A stretch of 33,202 nucleotides of DNA from 79-D21 sp964521575 (GTDB taxonomy: Bacteria; Synergistota; Synergistia; Synergistales; 79-D21), in assembly GCA_964521575.1 (NCBI GenBank), contig CAZFSR010000015.1:1-33202 (forward strand), given 5' to 3'. The first letter of the stretch is position 1. Every line of letters starts with the position of its first letter. A program made the translations under genes and the position numbers. Under the pieces are notes generated by a model. It was not told the DNA's origin, did not search any database, and was given only the letters and a program-made list of their open reading frames with translations. Below are positions 1 to 8,121 of the stretch, piece by piece.

Positions 1-56
1 TTCGCGAGGGCGGCCGTACGGTGGGCGCCGGTGTCGTCACCGAGATCCTCGACTAG
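1..56 (+). CDS. tuf: Elongation factor Tu, C-terminal end (partial)
   Basis: Read from base 3, the frame ends REGGRTVGAGVVTEILD and a TAG stop, which is the typical C-terminus of EF-Tu (beta-barrel domain 3). EF-Tu delivers aminoacyl-tRNA to the ribosome in the cytoplasm. Only the last 17 codons are in the window. The position just before rpmG-tRNA-secE-nusG agrees with the usual bacterial gene order. Confidence 0.93.
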   Translation, partial: REGGRTVGAGVVTEILD

Positions 57-70
57 GAGTCGTAAACGGA

Positions 71-220
71 ATGGCCGACATTATCGGATTGACCTGCACG
101 GAGTGCAAGCGGAGGAACTACGTGACCCTCGTCAACAAGAAGAAGATGGGGAAGAAGCTGGAAAAAAAGAAATACTGCAGGTGGTGTGACAAACACACCT
201 TGCACAAGGAATCCAAGTAG
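71..220 (+). CDS. rpmG: 50S ribosomal protein L33
   Basis: This 49-residue protein is a small, very basic component of the large ribosomal subunit. Two CxxC pairs (CTEC near residues 9-12 and CRWC near 38-41) mark it as the zinc-binding (C+) form of L33. An AGGAG ribosome binding site lies 12 bases before the ATG. The gene starts 14 bases after the tuf stop, so it is probably in the tuf transcript. Its length is normal for the family. Confidence 0.95.
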   Translation: MADIIGLTCTECKRRNYVTLVNKKKMGKKLEKKKYCRWCDKHTLHKESK

Positions 221-241
221 TGTAGAATAGCGCGTGCTCGC

Positions 242-318
242 AGGTCCGTAGCTCGAATTGGTAGAGCACCGGACTCCAAATCCGGGGGTTGCAGGTTCGA
301 ATCCTGCCGGGCCTGCCA
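242..318 (+). tRNA. tRNA-Trp (anticodon CCA)
   Basis: The cloverleaf is complete. The acceptor strands AGGTCCG and CGGGCCT pair, the anticodon loop is CTCCAAA with anticodon CCA, the T arm GGTTCGAATCC is present, and the 3' CCA is encoded. It sits between rpmG and secE, a conserved arrangement in many bacteria. Confidence 0.96.
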
Positions 319-348
319 TTTTTATCAAATAGACAGGAGGCCGAGGCT

Positions 349-531
349 GTGGAAAAATTCCTCGACTTCATCCGTGAAGCCAGAGCCGAGTTGCGCAAGG
401 TGACCTGGCCGGGAAGGCAACAGGTTTGGTACTCGACTCTCGTTGTTATCGCCTTGACGCTCTTGACTTCGGCCGTACTCGGTGTGATGGACGTCCTCCT
501 GACTTTCGTCTTCAAGGCGGTCATCAGGTAG
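349..531 (+). CDS. secE: Preprotein translocase subunit SecE
   Basis: This is a 60-residue single-membrane-span subunit of the SecYEG protein-export channel. The basic amphipathic helix with the hallmark RAELRKVTWPGRQQV (about residues 10-24) precedes one hydrophobic segment (about 28-55). The start is taken as GTG at 349 because AGGAGG at 335-340 lies 8 bases upstream. An in-frame start further upstream would lie inside the tRNA. The length matches the short bacterial SecE type. Confidence 0.93.
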   Translation: MEKFLDFIREARAELRKVTWPGRQQVWYSTLVVIALTLLTSAVLGVMDVLLTFVFKAVIR

Positions 532-580
532 GCAAAGCCCTGGAAGGCCGCTTGCGCTCAGGGCATCTGGCGGGGGGTGC

Positions 581-605
581 GGGGGCCAGTTGAGCCCCCC
601 TTTTT
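581..605 (+). terminator. Terminator-like hairpin directly before nusG
   Basis: A six-pair all-GC stem (GGGGGC at 581-586 with GCCCCC at 594-599) with a 7-base loop is followed by a run of T at 601-605. It ends at the nusG start codon. It could be an attenuator between secE and nusG or a structure limiting nusG translation. Confidence 0.5.
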
Positions 606-606
606 A

Positions 607-1152
607 ATGATGAACGAAAAAAACGACAGACGCTGGTACATCGTCCAAACCTACTCGGGATATGAAAATCGAGTCCTCGCGAACCTGGAGCAGCGGATCG
701 CCTCCATGGGCATGGAGGACCGGATTTTTCGCGTCCTGGTTCCCGTCGAGGAGCGCGTCTACGTCAAGGACGGCAAGACGAAGAAGGTTCACCGCAAGGT
801 TTTCCCCAGCTATGTCCTCGTGGAAATGATTCTCGACGACCAGTCCTGGTACGTCGTGCGGCATACTCCTGGCGTGACGGGTTTTGTCGGGGCCGGAAAC
901 CACCCGATTCCCCTCACTGAAAAGGAAATCCAGGACATCATCGGCAAGGTCGGGAAAGACCAGGTCAAGCCGAAGGTCGAAATCGACGTCAAGCCCGGAG
1001 ATGTGGTCCGGGTCAAGAGCGGCCCCTTTCAGGGGCAAGTGGGTCCTGTGGCAGAGGTCATGGCCGATAAGGGCAAGGTCAAGTTCTCCGTCACCGTTTT
1101 CGGCCGCGAGACCCTTGTCGAAGCGGACTACCAGGAGCTCGAAAAGCTCTAG
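607..1152 (+). CDS. nusG: Transcription termination/antitermination protein NusG
   Basis: NusG binds RNA polymerase and couples it to Rho or to the ribosome. The N-terminal NGN domain begins WYIVQTYSGYEN, includes the KKVHRKVFPSYVLVEM segment, and the C-terminal KOW domain follows around VKPGDVVRVKSGPFQG. The product is 181 residues from ATG 607. A GTG at 577 would add ten residues with no family support. No clear ribosome binding site precedes 607 because the terminator-like hairpin occupies that place, so the exact start is uncertain. Confidence 0.92.
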   Translation: MMNEKNDRRWYIVQTYSGYENRVLANLEQRIASMGMEDRIFRVLVPVEERVYVKDGKTKKVHRKVFPSYVLVEMILDDQSWYVVRHTPGVTGFVGAGNHPIPLTEKEIQDIIGKVGKDQVKPKVEIDVKPGDVVRVKSGPFQGQVGPVAEVMADKGKVKFSVTVFGRETLVEADYQELEKL

Positions 1153-1185
1153 CGGAACTTATCAGGAAAGGAGGTTGGAAGGAAC

Positions 1186-1611
1186 ATGGCCAAGAAAGTC
1201 GTGGGAGCAGTGAAATTGCAGCTTCCCGCCGGCAAGGCCACGCCAGCCCCGCCAGTGGGCCCGGCATTGGGTCAGCACGGCGTCAACATCATGGAATTCT
1301 GCAAGCAGTTCAACGCGAAGACGGCCGATCAGCCCGGAATGATCATTCCCGTCGTGATCACGGTTTACGCGGACCGGAGCTTTACCTTCATCATGAAGAC
1401 CCCGCCCGCGAGCGTGTTGCTGAAGAAGGCGGCGAAGGTCGAGAAGGGCAGCGCGGTTCCCAACAAGACGAAGGTTGCGAAGGTGACCAGGAACCAGGTC
1501 AGGGAAATCGCCCAGCTGAAGATGGCAGACCTGAACGCGAACGACGTCGAAGCCGCGATGCAGATGATCATGGGCACCGCGAGGTCGATGGGCATCGAAA
1601 TCGCCGACTAG
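1186..1611 (+). CDS. rplK: 50S ribosomal protein L11
   Basis: This 141-residue ribosomal protein binds the GTPase-associated region of 23S rRNA and is needed for RelA-type sensing and factor binding. The N-terminal domain shows KLQLPAGKATPAPPVGPALG and the C-terminal RNA-binding domain ends with the family-typical GTARSMGIEI. AAAGGAGG lies upstream of the ATG. The length is exactly that of most bacterial L11 proteins. It is co-oriented with nusG and rplA with short gaps. Confidence 0.97.
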   Translation: MAKKVVGAVKLQLPAGKATPAPPVGPALGQHGVNIMEFCKQFNAKTADQPGMIIPVVITVYADRSFTFIMKTPPASVLLKKAAKVEKGSAVPNKTKVAKVTRNQVREIAQLKMADLNANDVEAAMQMIMGTARSMGIEIAD

Positions 1612-1673
1612 ACCGGCAAAGAAGTTGTGGCAGGGCCGAAAAGGTCCACGACGACCACAGGGAGGTTATCGAA

Positions 1674-2387
1674 ATGGGCAAGGAAAGCAAGCGCTACAAG
1701 GCCATCAAGGCAAATGTCGACCGCGAGAAGCTCTATGGGCTCCGCGAAGCGCTCGATCTCTGCAAGACGAACGCCACCGCGAAGTTCAACGAGAGCGTCG
1801 AGGTCCACATCCGGCTCGGAGTGGACCCCCGCCAGGCCGACCAGCAGGTCCGTGGAACGGTGCCCCTCCCGCACGGGACGGGCGTGACCAAGAGAGTCCT
1901 CGTCATCACGACCGGTGAGAAACTGAAAGAGGCCGAAGAGGCCGGTGCCGATTTCATCGGCTCGGACGACATGGTCCAGAAGATCGAAGGCGGCTGGCTC
2001 GATTTCGACGCCGTCATCACTTCCCCCGACATGATGAAGTCCGTCGGCAAGCTTGGCAAGATCCTCGGGCCCCGAGGGCTCATGCCAAGCGCGAAGACCG
2101 GCACCGTCACGTTCGACGTCGCGGACGCGGTCAAGGAAGTCAAGGCAGGGCGAGTCGAGTTCCGTCTCGACAAGTTCGGGATCATCCACAAGGCCATCGG
2201 CAAGACCGCCTTCACCTCCGAGCAGCTTTACGACAACGCACGGGCCTTCTTCCAGGCGATCCTGAAGGCGAAGCCTTCCGCTGCCAAGGGAACTTACGTG
2301 AAGAGCTTCTCCGTGGCTTCTACAATGGGCGTCGGCATCAGGATCGACCCGAACGCGGCCCAGAAGGAAATCGCAGCGGTCGAGTAG
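1674..2387 (+). CDS. rplA: 50S ribosomal protein L1
   Basis: L1 (237 residues) forms the mobile L1 stalk that handles the exiting tRNA, and in many bacteria it represses its own operon. The signature KILGPRGLMPSAKTGTV is present near residues 126-142, as is the C-terminal segment KGTYVKSFSVASTMG. GGAGG lies upstream of the ATG with good spacing. The length is normal. Confidence 0.97.
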   Translation: MGKESKRYKAIKANVDREKLYGLREALDLCKTNATAKFNESVEVHIRLGVDPRQADQQVRGTVPLPHGTGVTKRVLVITTGEKLKEAEEAGADFIGSDDMVQKIEGGWLDFDAVITSPDMMKSVGKLGKILGPRGLMPSAKTGTVTFDVADAVKEVKAGRVEFRLDKFGIIHKAIGKTAFTSEQLYDNARAFFQAILKAKPSAAKGTYVKSFSVASTMGVGIRIDPNAAQKEIAAVE

Positions 2388-2400
2388 CCCGGGCTGCAAA

Positions 2401-2603
2401 CGGTCCTTTACAACTGAAAGCTACGAACCAGAGATAGCCGGTGTGCGCAACGGGTGCGCACGTAATGGAGAATGCTCCGCCCGCTGAGGTTCAGGGAATA
2501 GACTGCATGAACGCGACAGGTGTCGTGTTTCGGTCGCATGTCTTCAATCCCCGGCCCGGTGGGTCCGGGGATTTTTCATGTCTTGGCGAAGGAGGTGAAT
2601 GTT
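2401..2603 (+). promoter_or_regulatory. Leader of rplJL (L10-type leader)
   Basis: About 216 non-coding bases separate rplA from rplJ. They hold a hairpin (GTGCGC...GCGCAC near 2442-2460) and end in a terminator-like hairpin. In many bacteria the leader before rplJ binds the L10-L12 complex for autoregulation. Placing this function here rests on position and structure; a covariance-model match was not run. Confidence 0.6.
2547..2576 (+). terminator. Attenuator hairpin in rplJ leader
   Basis: A perfect 8-pair stem (ATCCCCGG at 2547-2554 with CCGGGGAT at 2565-2572), extended by CCC/GGG inside, runs into five T. It lies 27 bases before the rplJ start, so it is best read as an attenuator setting rplJL expression. 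Confidence 0.7.
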
Positions 2604-3134
2604 TTGCCGACAGAATACCGAGTCCAGCAAGTCGCGATGCTGAAGGAAATGCTCGGAAAGGCCGAAACCGTGTTTGTCTGCGAGTACCGGGGACTCACCG
2701 TTGCGAAGATCACGGACATCCGTTCCCGGATCCGGAAGGCCGGCGGTGAAATGAAGATTGCCCGTAACACGCTCATGCGGCTGGCCCTGGAAGAAATGGG
2801 ACACCCGGCACCGGACGAACTGACTTCCGGCCCGAACGTCTACACGCTCGTTTACGGGGAAATCGCCGACGTGGCGAAAGCGCTGCGCGACTTCTCGAAG
2901 GAGAAGGGAAACGAAGCCCTGATCGTGAAGGGCGGCATCATGGGCAAGGAAGTCCTGAACCAGGCCCAGGTTTTCGCACTGGCAGATCTCCCCTCGAGGG
3001 AGCAGTTGGTTGCCCAGGTCGTGGGCACGATCGCAGCGCCGCTTCGCGGTCTGGTCACCGTTCTCAGCGGACCAGCCCGTGGACTGGTTACCTGCCTGTC
3101 GCAGGTGCAAGAGCAGAAGGAGAAAGCAGCCTAA
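2604..3134 (+). CDS. rplJ: 50S ribosomal protein L10
   Basis: L10 (176 residues) anchors the L7/L12 dimers to the ribosome stalk. The N-terminal domain includes ETVFVCEYRGLTVAKI and IARNTLMRLAL, and the C-terminal helix that carries L7/L12 follows. The start is placed at TTG 2604 because AAGGAGG lies 8 bases upstream and the family usually begins shortly before this point. An upstream in-frame codon would translate through the attenuator hairpin. Confidence 0.94.
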   Translation: MPTEYRVQQVAMLKEMLGKAETVFVCEYRGLTVAKITDIRSRIRKAGGEMKIARNTLMRLALEEMGHPAPDELTSGPNVYTLVYGEIADVAKALRDFSKEKGNEALIVKGGIMGKEVLNQAQVFALADLPSREQLVAQVVGTIAAPLRGLVTVLSGPARGLVTCLSQVQEQKEKAA

Positions 3135-3198
3135 CCTCGTGATGGACAGGCAGAGAGCCGTCCACCGTAAAGTCCAATAACCCAAGGAGGAGAAATCC

Positions 3199-3576
3199 AT
3201 GACCCGCGAAGAAATCATCAAGGCGATTGAAGAGATGTCTGTTCTCGAGCTTTCCCAGCTGGTGAAGGACCTGGAAGAGAAGTTCGGCGTTTCCGCCGCA
3301 GCCCCGGCCATGATGGCCATGCCTGTTGCCGCCGCTGCCGCTGCAGCCCCGGCCGAGGAAGAAAAGACCGAATTCGACGTCATCCTGAAGAGCGCCGGCT
3401 CCAACAAGATCGGCACGATCAAGGTCGTCCGCGAGATCACCAGCCTCGGCCTGAAGGAAGCCAAGGAACTCGTCGACAACCCGCCGAAGCCCGTCAAGGA
3501 AGGCGCTTCGAAGGAAGAAGCCGAAGAGATCAAGAAGAAGCTCGTCGAAGCCGGAGCCGAAGTCGAGATCAAGTAG
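3199..3576 (+). CDS. rplL: 50S ribosomal protein L7/L12
   Basis: This acidic 125-residue stalk protein recruits translation factors. The N-terminal dimerisation helix region, an Ala-rich hinge (about residues 37-53) and the C-terminal domain with KIGTIKVVREITSLGLKEAK are all visible. AAGGAGG precedes the ATG. Its transcript ends at the strong terminator just downstream, so rpoB is not in this operon. Confidence 0.97.
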   Translation: MTREEIIKAIEEMSVLELSQLVKDLEEKFGVSAAAPAMMAMPVAAAAAAAPAEEEKTEFDVILKSAGSNKIGTIKVVREITSLGLKEAKELVDNPPKPVKEGASKEEAEEIKKKLVEAGAEVEIK

Positions 3577-3599
3577 TCCGCCTCCAATCGGTTCACCTC

Positions 3600-3630
3600 A
3601 AAGGACGGCCCTCCGGGCCGTCCTTTTTTT
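3600..3630 (+). terminator. Rho-independent terminator after rplL
   Basis: The stem AAGGACGGCCC / GGGCCGTCCTT with a three-base loop and seven T is a near-ideal intrinsic terminator. It ends the ribosomal protein operon. Confidence 0.95.
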
Positions 3631-3632
3631 GC

Positions 3633-3661
3633 TTGCTCTTGGGGCGAACTGCCGTTATGAT
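3633..3661 (+). promoter_or_regulatory. Candidate promoter for metH operon
   Basis: TTGCTC (3633-3638) and TATGAT (3656-3661) are separated by 17 bases. They lie directly after the rplL terminator and before metH. Confidence 0.6.
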
Positions 3662-3726
3662 GCTTTCTTAAAACAAACCATCCCGAGTGGCGCATGCCGG
3701 GGACGAAAACGGGGGAGGGAAGAGCG

Positions 3727-6132
3727 GTGTTGGACCTGGTTAAATGGCTAAGTGAGAAAAAATCGGTCGTCATGCTCGATGGGGGCATGGGGACGATGCT
3801 GGCGGAGGCCGGCTGGAGCCTTCCCCTGCTACCGGAAGAGATGAACCTCGTCAACCCGGATGCGGTCCGCGGGATCCACGAGGCCTACGTTGAAGCCGGG
3901 GCTCTTGTGATCGAGACCAACACGTTCGGCGGCTCGGTCGGCAAGCTTTCGCACCGCGGTCTCGGCGGGCGGGCCAGGGAGATCAACCGCCAGGCTGCAG
4001 AGATCGCACGGAAGGCCTCAACCGGAAAAGCCCTCGTGGCAGGATCCATCGGCCCGATCGGACGCCTCGTGGAGCCCGTCGGGGACCTTTCCTTCGACGA
4101 GGCCGTCGCTTCGTTCCTTCCGCAGGTCCAGGGACTGAGGGAAGGCGGGGCCGATTTCTTCCTGGTTGAAACCATGATCGACCTGAAAGAGGCCAAAGCT
4201 GCCGTCATGGCGATCAAGCAGGCGGGCGGCGGTCTGCCTTTTGTCGTGAGCTTCACCTTTGACCGCAACGGCTGCACGATGACCGGGACCCCTCCTGAAG
4301 TCGCCATGGCCTGGGCCGAGGCGATTGGGGCCTCGGGGGTGGGGGCAAACTGCGGAGTGGGGCCGGAGGCTTACGTCGAGACCGTCGCTCGCCTTCGACA
4401 GACCGGGTCGCTGCCGGTTTTCGTCTATCCCAACGCGGGCGTTCCCGCTGACGGGGACTGGCTCGCCCCGGAACCGTTCGCGGAAGCCTGCAAGAAACTG
4501 GCGGGGGCAGGGGCTGCCGTCATCGGCGGGTGTTGCGGCACCACGCCATCCCACGTCCGCGCCCTCTGCGAAAGAGTCGCCGGGCAATCCCCCCTGGGCG
4601 GCATGTCCAGAAGAGAGACTTTCCTGGCCGGAAGAACCCGGATCGCCGCCTGTGGAACGGGGCAGCCCCTGCTGATCGTGGGGGAGCGGATCAATCCCTC
4701 GCGGAAGGGGCCCCTGCGTGAGGCCATGATCGCCGGCAAATGGGCTTTTGTGAGGGAGGAAGCACGCCTCCAGGCGGAAGCCGGAGCCGGCGTCATCGAC
4801 GTCAACGGAGGCCTGCCCGGTCAGGACCGGCTTAGCTTGATGCATTCGGCGGTCTCGGCCGTCGAAGCTGCCACCCCTCTGCCCGTCTCGATCGACAGCG
4901 ACGACCCGCTCATCCTCGAAGCGGTTGCGAGGGGGATCGCGGGGATTCCCTTGCTGAACTCAGTGACCTGCGAGCCTAAGGCGCTGGAAAAAGGGCTGCG
5001 TGTCGCGCGCGAAACGGGGGCCGCGATCGTCGTCCTGACGATGGATAACAAGGGGATCCCGGATGATGCGAAGGGGCGGCTTGCCCTGGCGGCCCGGGCG
5101 GCCGAGGCGGCCGAGGCCATCGGGCTTCCAAGGAAGGCTCTTTTCATCGACCCCCTTACCCTGGCCCTCGGAGCCGGGGAGCGGAACGCGCAAGTGACCC
5201 TTGAAAGCCTGCGCGGACTCGCTTTGATCGGAACGCGCTCCATCCTGGGGATCAGCAACATTTCCTTCGGGCTACCCAACAGGGCCCTCCTGAACCGGAC
5301 CTTTCTTGCCATGGCGATGGCTTCAGGGCTCGATGCCGTGATAGCGAACCCCCTGGACGCCCACCTCATGTCCGGCGTCGCCGCCGGCAATGCCCTGGCA
5401 GGGAGGGATCCAGGCGCCAAGCGGTATATCGCGGCCTTGACCGGGAAGGAAGATCTCTCTCTCGCACGGGAAGCCGTCAAGGCTCCTTCCAGCCCTGAAG
5501 TCGGCGAAGCGATCGTCCGGGGCGAAACGGAAAGCGCCCTGGCCGCCGGAAAGGCCTTCCTGGAGGAAGGGAAAGCTCCGATGAGCCTGATCCAGGAGAA
5601 GGTGCTACCGGCTCTCGAGGAGGTGGGGCGCCTTTACGAGTGCGGGGATTTTTTCCTGCCCCAGCTTTTGGCCTCTTCCGAGGCTGCCCAGGCCGTTTGC
5701 CGCCTCGCCGAGGATCACCTCCTCTCGGGAGGGGCGACGCTCGAACCCCGGGGAACGGTCCTGCTGGCCACCGTGGAAGGCGACCTTCACGATCTTGGGA
5801 AGAACGTCGTGGCGATGGTCCTGAAAAGCCGGGGGTACAAGGTTGTCGATTTGGGGAAGGACGTTCCGGCAGAAACGATCCTTGATGCGGCCGTCAGGGA
5901 AAAGGCCGATATCGTGGGACTGTCCGCCCTGATGACCACCACCGTGGAGAAGATGGGAGACGTGGTCCGGACGGGAAAGGCCCGAGGCCTGCCGTGCCGC
6001 TTCATCCTCGGGGGGGCGGCCGTGAGCGCCCAGTTTGCGGAAAATGCCGGTGCGGACGGTTACGCCCTGGATGCGATCGAGGCGTCGAGGCTTGTCGATC
6101 GCCTAGTCGACGAGAAGAAAGGGAGGGAATGA
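3727..6132 (+). CDS. metH: Cobalamin-dependent methionine synthase (no reactivation domain)
   Basis: This enzyme transfers the methyl group of 5-methyl-THF via cobalamin to homocysteine, giving methionine. The domains in order are: homocysteine-binding barrel with zinc ligands Cys209 and the Cys269-Cys270 pair; pterin-binding barrel from LLIVGERINPSRKG; cap helices; and B12-binding domain with the DxHxxG motif DLHDLG (His688 is the cobalt ligand). The protein ends after the B12 domain, so the SAM-dependent reactivation domain of E. coli-type MetH is missing, as in several anaerobes. GTG 3727 is chosen because GGGAGGGA lies just upstream; ATG 3694 in the same frame is an alternative. It is followed within 4 bases by metF. 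Confidence 0.92.
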   Translation: MLDLVKWLSEKKSVVMLDGGMGTMLAEAGWSLPLLPEEMNLVNPDAVRGIHEAYVEAGALVIETNTFGGSVGKLSHRGLGGRAREINRQAAEIARKASTGKALVAGSIGPIGRLVEPVGDLSFDEAVASFLPQVQGLREGGADFFLVETMIDLKEAKAAVMAIKQAGGGLPFVVSFTFDRNGCTMTGTPPEVAMAWAEAIGASGVGANCGVGPEAYVETVARLRQTGSLPVFVYPNAGVPADGDWLAPEPFAEACKKLAGAGAAVIGGCCGTTPSHVRALCERVAGQSPLGGMSRRETFLAGRTRIAACGTGQPLLIVGERINPSRKGPLREAMIAGKWAFVREEARLQAEAGAGVIDVNGGLPGQDRLSLMHSAVSAVEAATPLPVSIDSDDPLILEAVARGIAGIPLLNSVTCEPKALEKGLRVARETGAAIVVLTMDNKGIPDDAKGRLALAARAAEAAEAIGLPRKALFIDPLTLALGAGERNAQVTLESLRGLALIGTRSILGISNISFGLPNRALLNRTFLAMAMASGLDAVIANPLDAHLMSGVAAGNALAGRDPGAKRYIAALTGKEDLSLAREAVKAPSSPEVGEAIVRGETESALAAGKAFLEEGKAPMSLIQEKVLPALEEVGRLYECGDFFLPQLLASSEAAQAVCRLAEDHLLSGGATLEPRGTVLLATVEGDLHDLGKNVVAMVLKSRGYKVVDLGKDVPAETILDAAVREKADIVGLSALMTTTVEKMGDVVRTGKARGLPCRFILGGAAVSAQFAENAGADGYALDAIEASRLVDRLVDEKKGRE

Positions 6133-6135
6133 ACG

Positions 6136-7038
6136 GTGTTCATTCGAGACCTTTTCCGAAAGAGCGGGCCGGTCATTTCCTTCGAGGTGTTTCCCCCCAA
6201 GGCGGACGCCCCGGTCGAAGGCGTTTACCGGACGATCGAGGCGCTCAAGGATCTCGCTCCCGGCTTCATCAGCGTCACTTACGGGGCCGGGGGGACCAGC
6301 CGGGACCGGACTGTCGAGATCGCCTCCCGGATCAAGAACCGATACGGGATCGAGGCCCTCGCCCACTTGACTTGCCGGTCCCATACGCCGGCAGAGATCG
6401 ACGAGATCTGCGAGGATCTCCTGGAAGAAGGGGTCCAAAACATTCTTGCCCTGAGGGGGGACCCGCAACCCGGCGAAGAGGAGAACGCGAAGCGCAGCTT
6501 TTCCTATGCCTGCGACCTCGTGCGGTACCTTCGCGAGAACCATTTCGGGAACTTCTGCATCGGTGGGGCCGCCTACCCTGAAGGCCACGTGGAATGTGTC
6601 GACCCCCAGAAGGATCTCGACTACCTCAAGATGAAGGTGGACGCTGGTGTCGATTTCCTGATGACTCAGCTGTTTTTCGACAACGACCTCTTTTACCGCT
6701 TCCGCGACGCGGCTGAGAAGAAGGGCATCACCGTTCCCCTGGTTGCCGGGATCTTTCCCGTCCTGAATGCAAGGCAGGTCCAGCGCATCGTTTCCCTGTG
6801 CGGGGCTTCGCTTCCGCCCCGGTTCACCCGCATCATGGCCCGGTACGGGAATTCTCCGGAAGCCCTGGCCGAAGCGGGCGTGGCCTACGCGACCGACCAG
6901 GTGGTCGACCTGTTGACCGCCGGCGTGGACGGGATCCACCTTTACACGATGAACCGCCCCGAGACCACAAGGCGTATCATGGACAATATCGCCCAGATCC
7001 GGAAGACGGCTTCTCCCGAAGGGAGTGCAGACGGTTGA
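6136..7038 (+). CDS. metF: 5,10-methylenetetrahydrofolate reductase
   Basis: MetF reduces methylene-THF to methyl-THF, the methyl donor for MetH encoded just upstream. The 300-residue barrel shows ISFEVFPPKAD near the N-terminus (with the conserved acid residue), AHLTCRSHTPAEI, NILALRGDP and FLMTQLFFDNDLFYRF, all typical of the family. The GTG start is preceded by GGGAGGGAA and lies 3 bases after the metH stop, so the two are translationally linked. Confidence 0.95.
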   Translation: MFIRDLFRKSGPVISFEVFPPKADAPVEGVYRTIEALKDLAPGFISVTYGAGGTSRDRTVEIASRIKNRYGIEALAHLTCRSHTPAEIDEICEDLLEEGVQNILALRGDPQPGEEENAKRSFSYACDLVRYLRENHFGNFCIGGAAYPEGHVECVDPQKDLDYLKMKVDAGVDFLMTQLFFDNDLFYRFRDAAEKKGITVPLVAGIFPVLNARQVQRIVSLCGASLPPRFTRIMARYGNSPEALAEAGVAYATDQVVDLLTAGVDGIHLYTMNRPETTRRIMDNIAQIRKTASPEGSADG

Positions 7039-7883
7039 GAAAAGTCGACTGCCACGTTCATATTTACCCCCCGCAGGTGATCCGGGACTGGGAAAGGATC
7101 GCCGAAACCGAACCCTATTTCGGGCAGCTGGCCCGCGGGAAGGTTCACCGATGGGCGACCGCCGAAGATGCCCTGGCCGCAATGGACGAAGCGGGAATCA
7201 GCGAAAGCTGGGCCTTCGGTTTTGCCTTCCGGGACCTGGGGCTTTGCAGGGAGTGCAACGATGCCGTCATCGACTTCCAGGCCCGGCATCCCGGCCGCGT
7301 GAAGGGGTTTGCCGTCGTTCCTCCCCTCGCGAGGGGGGCCGAGGAGGAAATCCTGCGTTGCAGGGAAAAGGGGCTCTGGGGAGTAGGGGAACTCTTTCCC
7401 GAAGGGCAGGGGTTCGACCTATCGGATATCCGGCAGACCTGGCGGCTTGCCGGGACCTGCCACGAGGCAGGCCTTCCGGTCGTTCTCCACACGGCCGAAC
7501 CCGTGGGGCACGACTACCCGGGGAAAGGGACCGTCGGGCCGAAGGAAGCCGCGATCTTTTGTGCCAATCACCCAGAACTGAAGGTCGTGTTCGCCCACAT
7601 GGGCGGAGGACTCTGGCTCTACGAACTGATGCCCGGAATGTCCACAGCCCTGCAAAATGCCTGGTACGACACGGCGGCCCTCCCCTTCCTCTATGGGCCG
7701 GCTGTCCTCAAGGCCGCCTGGGCCGCGGGCGTCGGGAACAAAATCCTGTTCGGGAGCGACTTCCCGATCTTGAAATGGCCCCGCTACGACAGCCATATCC
7801 AGGCATCCGGCTTGGCGGAAGAGCAGGTTGAGGACCTTTTGGGAGGCAACGCCTCCCGGTTTTTCGCGAATCGAACCTCTTGA
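7035..7883 (+). CDS. Amidohydrolase family protein (metal-dependent hydrolase, TIM barrel)
   Basis: This is a 282-residue protein of the amidohydrolase-2 type. Metal-ligand motifs are present: DCHVHIYP at the N-terminus, VVLHTAEP in the middle, FAHMGGG, and ILFGSDFP towards the C-terminus. The TTG start at 7035 overlaps the metF stop (TGA at 7036-7038) and has GGGAG upstream, so it is the third gene of the metH-metF operon. The substrate is unknown; relatives include decarboxylases and hydrolases. A link to methionine or folate metabolism is inferred only from the operon. Confidence 0.85.
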   Translation: MRKVDCHVHIYPPQVIRDWERIAETEPYFGQLARGKVHRWATAEDALAAMDEAGISESWAFGFAFRDLGLCRECNDAVIDFQARHPGRVKGFAVVPPLARGAEEEILRCREKGLWGVGELFPEGQGFDLSDIRQTWRLAGTCHEAGLPVVLHTAEPVGHDYPGKGTVGPKEAAIFCANHPELKVVFAHMGGGLWLYELMPGMSTALQNAWYDTAALPFLYGPAVLKAAWAAGVGNKILFGSDFPILKWPRYDSHIQASGLAEEQVEDLLGGNASRFFANRTS

Positions 7884-7909
7884 CAAGGCGAAGCCCTGCA
7901 TCATAGAAT
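7880..7909 (+). promoter_or_regulatory. Promoter of the metYX riboswitch transcript
   Basis: TTGACA (7880-7885) and TAGAAT (7904-7909) are 18 bases apart and lie about 45 bases before the riboswitch. The -35 box overlaps the stop codon of the amidohydrolase gene. Confidence 0.75.
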
Positions 7910-7952
7910 CTCTTCCAATTTACGCTGAACCTTAAAAACAGTTCCAGGCAAA

Positions 7953-8066
7953 CTCTTATCCAGAGCGGCGGAGGGAACGGCCCGATGAAGCCCGGCAACC
8001 TGCCCGAATTCCGGGGTGTGGTGCCAAGACCGGCAGCGATCGCGCTGCTTGATAGGAGAGGAAGAT
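7953..8066 (+). ncRNA. SAM-I riboswitch (S-box)
   Basis: The region contains the classic S-box features: CTCTTATCCAGAG, then GGCGGAGGGAACGGCCC, GATGAAGCCCGGCAACC, the GGTGCCAAGACCGGCAG stretch, and the closing GATAGGAGAG. It binds S-adenosylmethionine. Here it sits before a terminator and the metY-metX genes, so high SAM should stop transcription of homocysteine synthesis. Confidence 0.96.
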
Positions 8067-8074
8067 CTTAGTGA

Positions 8075-8107
8075 GCCCCTTCCTCTTGAGGAAGGGGCCA
8101 TTTTTTT
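8075..8107 (+). terminator. Expression-platform terminator of the SAM riboswitch
   Basis: The stem GCCCCTTCC (8075-8083) / GGAAGGGGC (8090-8098) is followed by a run of T. It lies between the aptamer and metY, as expected for an OFF riboswitch. Confidence 0.93.
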
Positions 8108-8121
8108 GGAGGTGCATTGCC

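Noticed and set aside
2544..3854. A 436-codon open frame on the minus strand across rplJ, rplL and the metH start
   Set aside because: It is the shadow of three certain plus-strand genes; its sequence is low in complexity and crosses the rplL terminator.
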